Of a stretch of DNA of 64,000 nt, positions 60,619-64,000 are shown piece by piece. Position 1 is the first letter of the stretch, and the number at the start of each line of letters is the position of its first letter. The DNA is from an uncultured Chloroflexota bacterium (GTDB taxonomy: Bacteria > Chloroflexota > Chloroflexia > Thermomicrobiales > UBA6265). The DNA is taken from contig CALGSZ010000032.1 of the NCBI GenBank assembly GCA_937901745.1, positions 1 to 64,000 on the forward strand. Direction: 5' to 3'. Position numbers and translations under genes: made by a program. The notes under the pieces were generated by a model. That model ran no database searches and had not been told where the DNA came from. It was given only the letters and a program-made list of their open reading frames with translations.

Positions 60619-61655
60619 CACACGAAGAGATCGCGATGTTCGGCGACCCACTCGACGAGACAGCGGATGCCGTCAGCGACCGAGACACGCGGCGACCAGC
60701 CGAAGTCGCGCGCGGCCTTCGCCGTGTTGGCGATGAAGACCGGCTGATCGCCTGGTCGCCAAGAGGAGAACGCCGGATCGGGAACCGACCGCCCGAGCGC
60801 CTGCTCGACCAGCGGCTTGAACTCCCACCAGACGGAAATCGCGTTCGCCGCGCCGCCACCCATGTTGTAGACCTGGCCGCGCGTCGTCTCGATGCGATCC
60901 ACGGCAGCCTCGAAGGCATCGAGCAGGTCGTCAATGTAGAGGAGATCGCGAACCTGCTTGCCGTCGCCGTAAATCGTGATCGGCTTGCCGGTCAGCAGCG
61001 CGATCACGAACCACGCCACCCATCCCTGATCCTCCACGCCCATCTGGCGCGGGCCGTAGATGCACGACTGGCGGAAGACGATTGTCGGCAGGCCGTAGAT
61101 CCGCGCGTAGTCGCGCACGTATTGGTCGGCGGCGCCCTTCGAGCATCCGTAGGGAGAGTGGAAATCGAGCGGTTGCCGCTCGTCTACCCCCTCTGGCAGA
61201 TCGCGGTAGGCGTAGCGCGTCGGTAGCTCGACGGTCGGCTCATCCTCCATCGCCCCGTAGACCTTGTTGGTCGAGGCATAGACGAAGACCGGCGAGCGCC
61301 CGGAAAGGCGCGCGGCTTCGAGCAAATTCAGCGTCCCGAGGGCATTGACCTCAAAGTCGCGACGCGGCTCGGCGACTGACGTCGTGACCGCCGTCTGCGC
61401 CGCGAGGTGGTAGACGACGTCCGCGCGGGCGACTGGGGCGGCACAGGCATCGGGATTGACGATGGTGTCGACGATGAGGTCGAAGCTGTCTCCGTGCCGA
61501 GCGCGCAGCCAATCCACGTTGGCCTCAGCTCCGCGCCGAGAGAGATCGTCGAGTAGCGTAACGCGATGCCCGGCGGCAATGAGTCGGTCGGCCAAATTGG
61601 CGCCAATGAAGCCAGCGCCGCCGGTAATCAGAACAGACTTTTGCCCCAGTGCCAT
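60618..61655 (-). CDS. Nucleotide-sugar epimerase/dehydratase (SDR, CDP-paratose 2-epimerase-like)
   Basis: 345 residues of the extended SDR family. The NAD-binding motif is VLITGGAGFIGANLADRL, with DLSRRGAEAN, and the catalytic Tyr-Lys pair is in YGCSKGAADQYVRDY. PTIVFRQSCIYGPRQMG and DQGWVAWFVIALL are typical of CDP-paratose and CDP-tyvelose epimerases. It interconverts nucleotide sugars for glycan synthesis. It is the first gene of the minus-strand operon, followed by GT4, methyltransferase and GT39. Confidence 0.9.
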   Translation of the reverse strand: MALGQKSVLITGGAGFIGANLADRLIAAGHRVTLLDDLSRRGAEANVDWLRARHGDSFDLIVDTIVNPDACAAPVARADVVYHLAAQTAVTTSVAEPRRDFEVNALGTLNLLEAARLSGRSPVFVYASTNKVYGAMEDEPTVELPTRYAYRDLPEGVDERQPLDFHSPYGCSKGAADQYVRDYARIYGLPTIVFRQSCIYGPRQMGVEDQGWVAWFVIALLTGKPITIYGDGKQVRDLLYIDDLLDAFEAAVDRIETTRGQVYNMGGGAANAISVWWEFKPLVEQALGRSVPDPAFSSWRPGDQPVFIANTAKAARDFGWSPRVSVADGIRCLVEWVAEHRDLFV

Positions 61656-62313
61656 GCCACACCCACATCAAAGTTCCGCCCAGCGGTCTCTACCCATCAC
61701 GGGGAACCGATCATACCACCCGCCACTGGTGTCCGGAGCGGCATGCTCGCCTGCCCCGAAGGGCGTCTAACCGCCGACCGCCTCTGTTGATTGCCTTCGC
61801 TCCCGCCCTCCCCTCGATCCTCCGTCTCGAACGTTGCCCTTGCGCAAGCAAACGCTCATCTACAGCAAACGACGTTGGCGATCCGAAGCCATTACAGCCG
61901 ATCTCGCGTTCCCAAGTCATCCGAAATACGGATGACACACCTCCTTGCAGGGTTCACCATGGCCCTGGCAACGATTGCGCCTACGTCGGCTGAGCTCCTG
62001 GTTCCAACCATCGTCCAAATTGCACGGGTAAAGCATCCCGCCGGCGGTTGTCTGCCTATCTCATACGGGCGCCGCTCGATCACGACGCGCGTCCCGCGTG
62101 AAAGTGAATCGTGTAAGAACGGTTTCCTCGGTAAGGCGATCGGTGGTCATCGACCGTGAATCGCGTTACGCTACGCTGTTGCGGCGCGGGCGGCCGAACG
62201 CCGCGGAACGAAAGGAGGGAAGAGCAGGAATAGTGACGGCGCTCAATATTCGAGAGCGCCGATGTGGACGTCACCTGACGCCCACCGAAGCGTTGAAAGG
62301 AAGGCGATAGATC
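61656..62313. other. 658-base intergenic region with a small hairpin
   Basis: No gene-like frame is supported. It separates the epimerase operon and the second ScyD gene. A hairpin GGCGCTC (62238-62244) with GAGCGCC (62254-62260) and a 9-base AT-rich loop lies 53 bases before the ScyD start. GC content is lower around 61790-61960. It probably holds divergent promoters. Confidence 0.4.
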
Positions 62314-63561
62314 ATGGTTGGCGACCCGTTTGCTCTTTGCCGGGGACTCTTCGCATCTCGCATCAATCGCCGTTCCCTGCTCGTACGAAGCGCTGGCGCG
62401 GGCGCGCTCCTCGCCAGCAGTGGCGCCCTCGCTCGATATGCGGCGGCGCAGGAAGGCACCCCCGGCGCAGTTCAGATCCCGCCCGGTTGCACCCTCGTAG
62501 CCGAGAATCTCATCAACCCCCGCTATCTCGCCGTCGCTTCCGACGGCAGCATCTATGTCACCGAAGCAGGTACCGGCGGCGATGAGGAGCTCGTTCTTCC
62601 TATCGTCGAGCCAGGCGCTTCCCCAACAAGCGGGACGCCCGAGGCCCGGCCAGCAGGCAATCGCGGCCTGACCGGCCAGGTGAGCCGAATCGCTCCGGAC
62701 GGCACAACGGAAGTCGTCGTTTCCGGTTTGCCCTCGTACTCGGTCGAGGAGCCGGTCGGACCGGCCGGCATCACCATCGCCGACGATGGCACGATCTGGA
62801 TGGCCGTCGGTGGACCTGGGCCAGCCACTCCGTTCGTCGACCCGCTGCCGAACGAGAACTCGGTCGTCTCGGTCGACCCGGCGACGGGCACCGTGACGAG
62901 CGTTGCCGATATCGGCGCCTATGAGAAAGCGAACAATCCGCACCCGGCGTCGATCGACTCGAATCTCTACGGCATCGCGGTCGGACCGGATGGCATGATC
63001 TACGTCGCCGATGCAGGTGGGAATACGGTCTACAAGGTCGACCCGGCGAGCGGATCGCTCGAGGTCGTCGCGGTGATCGAGGATATCCCACTCCCGGAGG
63101 GCGCGATGGGTCCGCCGATGCTGGAACCGGTGCCGACGAGCATCGCTCCGATCCCGGAGGGTGGTCTGTACGTCGGCCTGCTCAGCGGCGGTCCGTTCCC
63201 GCCGGGCGCGGCGAAGATCCTTCAGATTTCAGCGGACGGCACGGCCACCGATGCCGTGACCGGACTGACCATGGTAGTCGACGTCAAGATCGGACCGGAC
63301 GGCAACCTCTACGCCAGCCAGATCTCGCTGAACCTGCTGAGCGCGCCGCCGGAGCCCGGCAACGTCGTGCGGATCAACGCCGACGGCTCGCAGGAAGTCG
63401 TCGTTGAGGGCCTGCCGCTTCCGAACGGGATCGATTTCGACGCGGAGGGCAACCTCTACATCGTCGCCAACGCCGTGAGCTTTGGCCCGCCAACTGGAAT
63501 GGTCCTGCGATGCGACGGCGTGGCAGCGCCGGGAGGCATGTCCGGAACGCCCACTGCCTAG
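62314..63561 (+). CDS. ScyD/ScyE-family propeller protein with a Tat-like signal
   Basis: 415 residues from ATG 62314. The N-terminal NRRSLLVRSAGAGALLASSG is a twin-arginine-like signal, so it may be exported folded. The propeller has ENLINPRYLAVASDGSIYVT, VSRIAPDGTTEVVVSGLPSY, DDGTIWMAVGGPGPATPF, NLYGIAVGPDGMIYVADAGGN and VVDVKIGPDGNLYASQ repeats. It is a paralogue of the first ScyD-type protein but has no cupredoxin part. The function is unknown. AAGGAAGG lies before the start. Confidence 0.85.
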   Translation: MVGDPFALCRGLFASRINRRSLLVRSAGAGALLASSGALARYAAAQEGTPGAVQIPPGCTLVAENLINPRYLAVASDGSIYVTEAGTGGDEELVLPIVEPGASPTSGTPEARPAGNRGLTGQVSRIAPDGTTEVVVSGLPSYSVEEPVGPAGITIADDGTIWMAVGGPGPATPFVDPLPNENSVVSVDPATGTVTSVADIGAYEKANNPHPASIDSNLYGIAVGPDGMIYVADAGGNTVYKVDPASGSLEVVAVIEDIPLPEGAMGPPMLEPVPTSIAPIPEGGLYVGLLSGGPFPPGAAKILQISADGTATDAVTGLTMVVDVKIGPDGNLYASQISLNLLSAPPEPGNVVRINADGSQEVVVEGLPLPNGIDFDAEGNLYIVANAVSFGPPTGMVLRCDGVAAPGGMSGTPTA

Positions 63562-63595
63562 CTCCTAGGCGAGAAAAACGAGCGCAAGAAAAACG

Positions 63596-63627
63596 ATCCG
63601 GCGCCAGGTCTCCACCTGGCGCCGGAT
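63596..63627. terminator. Perfect 14-bp terminator-like hairpin
   Basis: ATCCGGCGCCAGGT (63596-63609), a CTCC loop and ACCTGGCGCCGGAT (63614-63627) pair without mismatch. On the minus strand it is followed by runs of T (from GAAAAACG and GAGAAAAAC on the plus strand), which makes it a good terminator for the minus-strand gene ending at 63665. It may also end the plus-strand ScyD gene. Confidence 0.82.
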
Positions 63628-63664
63628 GCATTGTTGGCTGACCCGAGACTGACGGGATCGTCGG

Positions 63665-64000
63665 TTAGCCGGAGAGTTCCTGCGCTGATTGCTCGGTCAC
63701 AACGAGGGGTTGCGGGCGATAGTACCGGATCGTTTGGCGCTTGATCCAATTTGCCATCGCCTCGCCGGGCACTGTGCCAGGGGGAGCATCGGCTCGCTCT
63801 ACGACACCGCCCCATTCCTCGAGCGTCGCCACCAGCCGGTCTCCAATCAGCACACGCTCCCCGCCCTTGATTCCTACAGGCTCGCCAGCGAGTAGGATCG
63901 GGAGCTTGGCGAGGGGAGCGAGCGGCGGAGACCAACCGGGCACGACTGGGAGGAATCCTCGCACGGCGATAACGCCGGATAGGAGATCCGGCACCGCGGC
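63665..64000 (-). CDS. Partial hypothetical protein, upstream end cut by the window
   Basis: At least 111 residues, open to the window edge. The frame may begin inside the window at GTG 63994 (VPDLLSGVIAVRGFLPV). It has LAKLPILLAGEPVGIKGGERVLIGDRLVATLEEW, then a soluble tail ending TEQSAQELSG. No family is recognised. It converges on the ScyD gene and is followed by a perfect hairpin. Confidence 0.5.
   Translation of the reverse strand, partial: AAVPDLLSGVIAVRGFLPVVPGWSPPLAPLAKLPILLAGEPVGIKGGERVLIGDRLVATLEEWGGVVERADAPPGTVPGEAMANWIKRQTIRYYRPQPLVVTEQSAQELSG

Noticed and set aside
1..64000. CRISPR array, insertion sequence, prophage or integrase
   Set aside because: No repeated spacers, transposase, integrase or phage gene was seen. 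The only direct repeats are the 33-base tandem pair and the CTCAGCA units.

Overview
The window looks like a chromosomal segment of a high-GC member of the Chloroflexota, most likely Thermomicrobia (Sphaerobacter-like). This is inferred from high GC throughout, frequent GTG/TTG starts, long Thr-Pro tracts in secreted proteins, two ScyD/ScyE-type propeller proteins, and a very large membrane protein joining a GT39-type glycosyltransferase to a DUF2298 (Chlor_Arch_YYY) domain. No rRNA, tRNA, CRISPR array, insertion sequence or prophage was recognised.

Layout. 1-9.5 kb, minus strand, housekeeping: aroQ, pepP-type peptidase, efp, accB, xseA, xseB, then a PurM-fold protein and a glycosylasparaginase-like Ntn hydrolase; a secreted protein and uvrB lie upstream of aroQ. 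9.7-19 kb: small stand-alone genes (Nudix-like, HAD, DapA-like, cupin, small acidic proteins), a metallo-beta-lactamase/Rieske fusion that appears to start at CTG, and ilvA. 19-25 kb: an amidase with a GatC-like partner, an FCD regulator lacking its DNA-binding domain, a WYL regulator divergent from a flavin-binding protein with a palindrome between them, an M42 peptidase and a secreted bicupin. 26-29.6 kb: dxs, rsmG and a DUF402 gene, translationally overlapping. 29.7-44 kb: surface and secreted proteins, a redoxin, a lone receiver protein, a DnaJ/zinc-ribbon protein, a decayed two-component system, a DUF1786 protein, a large glycosidase-like secreted protein, an orphan sugar-binding protein, a ScyD-cupredoxin fusion and leucyl aminopeptidase. 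44-51.5 kb: HAD, EamA transporter, a HAD-PGDH fusion (serA), a DUF4013 membrane protein, a second D-2-hydroxyacid dehydrogenase and a LuxR regulator. 51.7-64 kb: an MFS transporter, a minus-strand surface-glycan operon (epimerase, GT4, methyltransferase, GT39-DUF2298 giant), a second ScyD protein and a cut-off gene.

How the parts fit. The dxs/rsmG/DUF402 set, the aroQ-xseB set and the glycan set are operon-like by overlap or short spacing. accC is absent from its usual place after accB. The most notable items are the CTG-initiated MBL-Rieske protein, the serA fusion to a complete HAD phosphatase-like domain, the HTH-less FCD protein behind an intact promoter with a palindrome and a tandem 33-bp repeat, the palindrome covering the promoter between the WYL regulator and the flavoprotein, and the two-component pseudogenes joined by an apparent deletion. 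No complete defence or mobile system was found.
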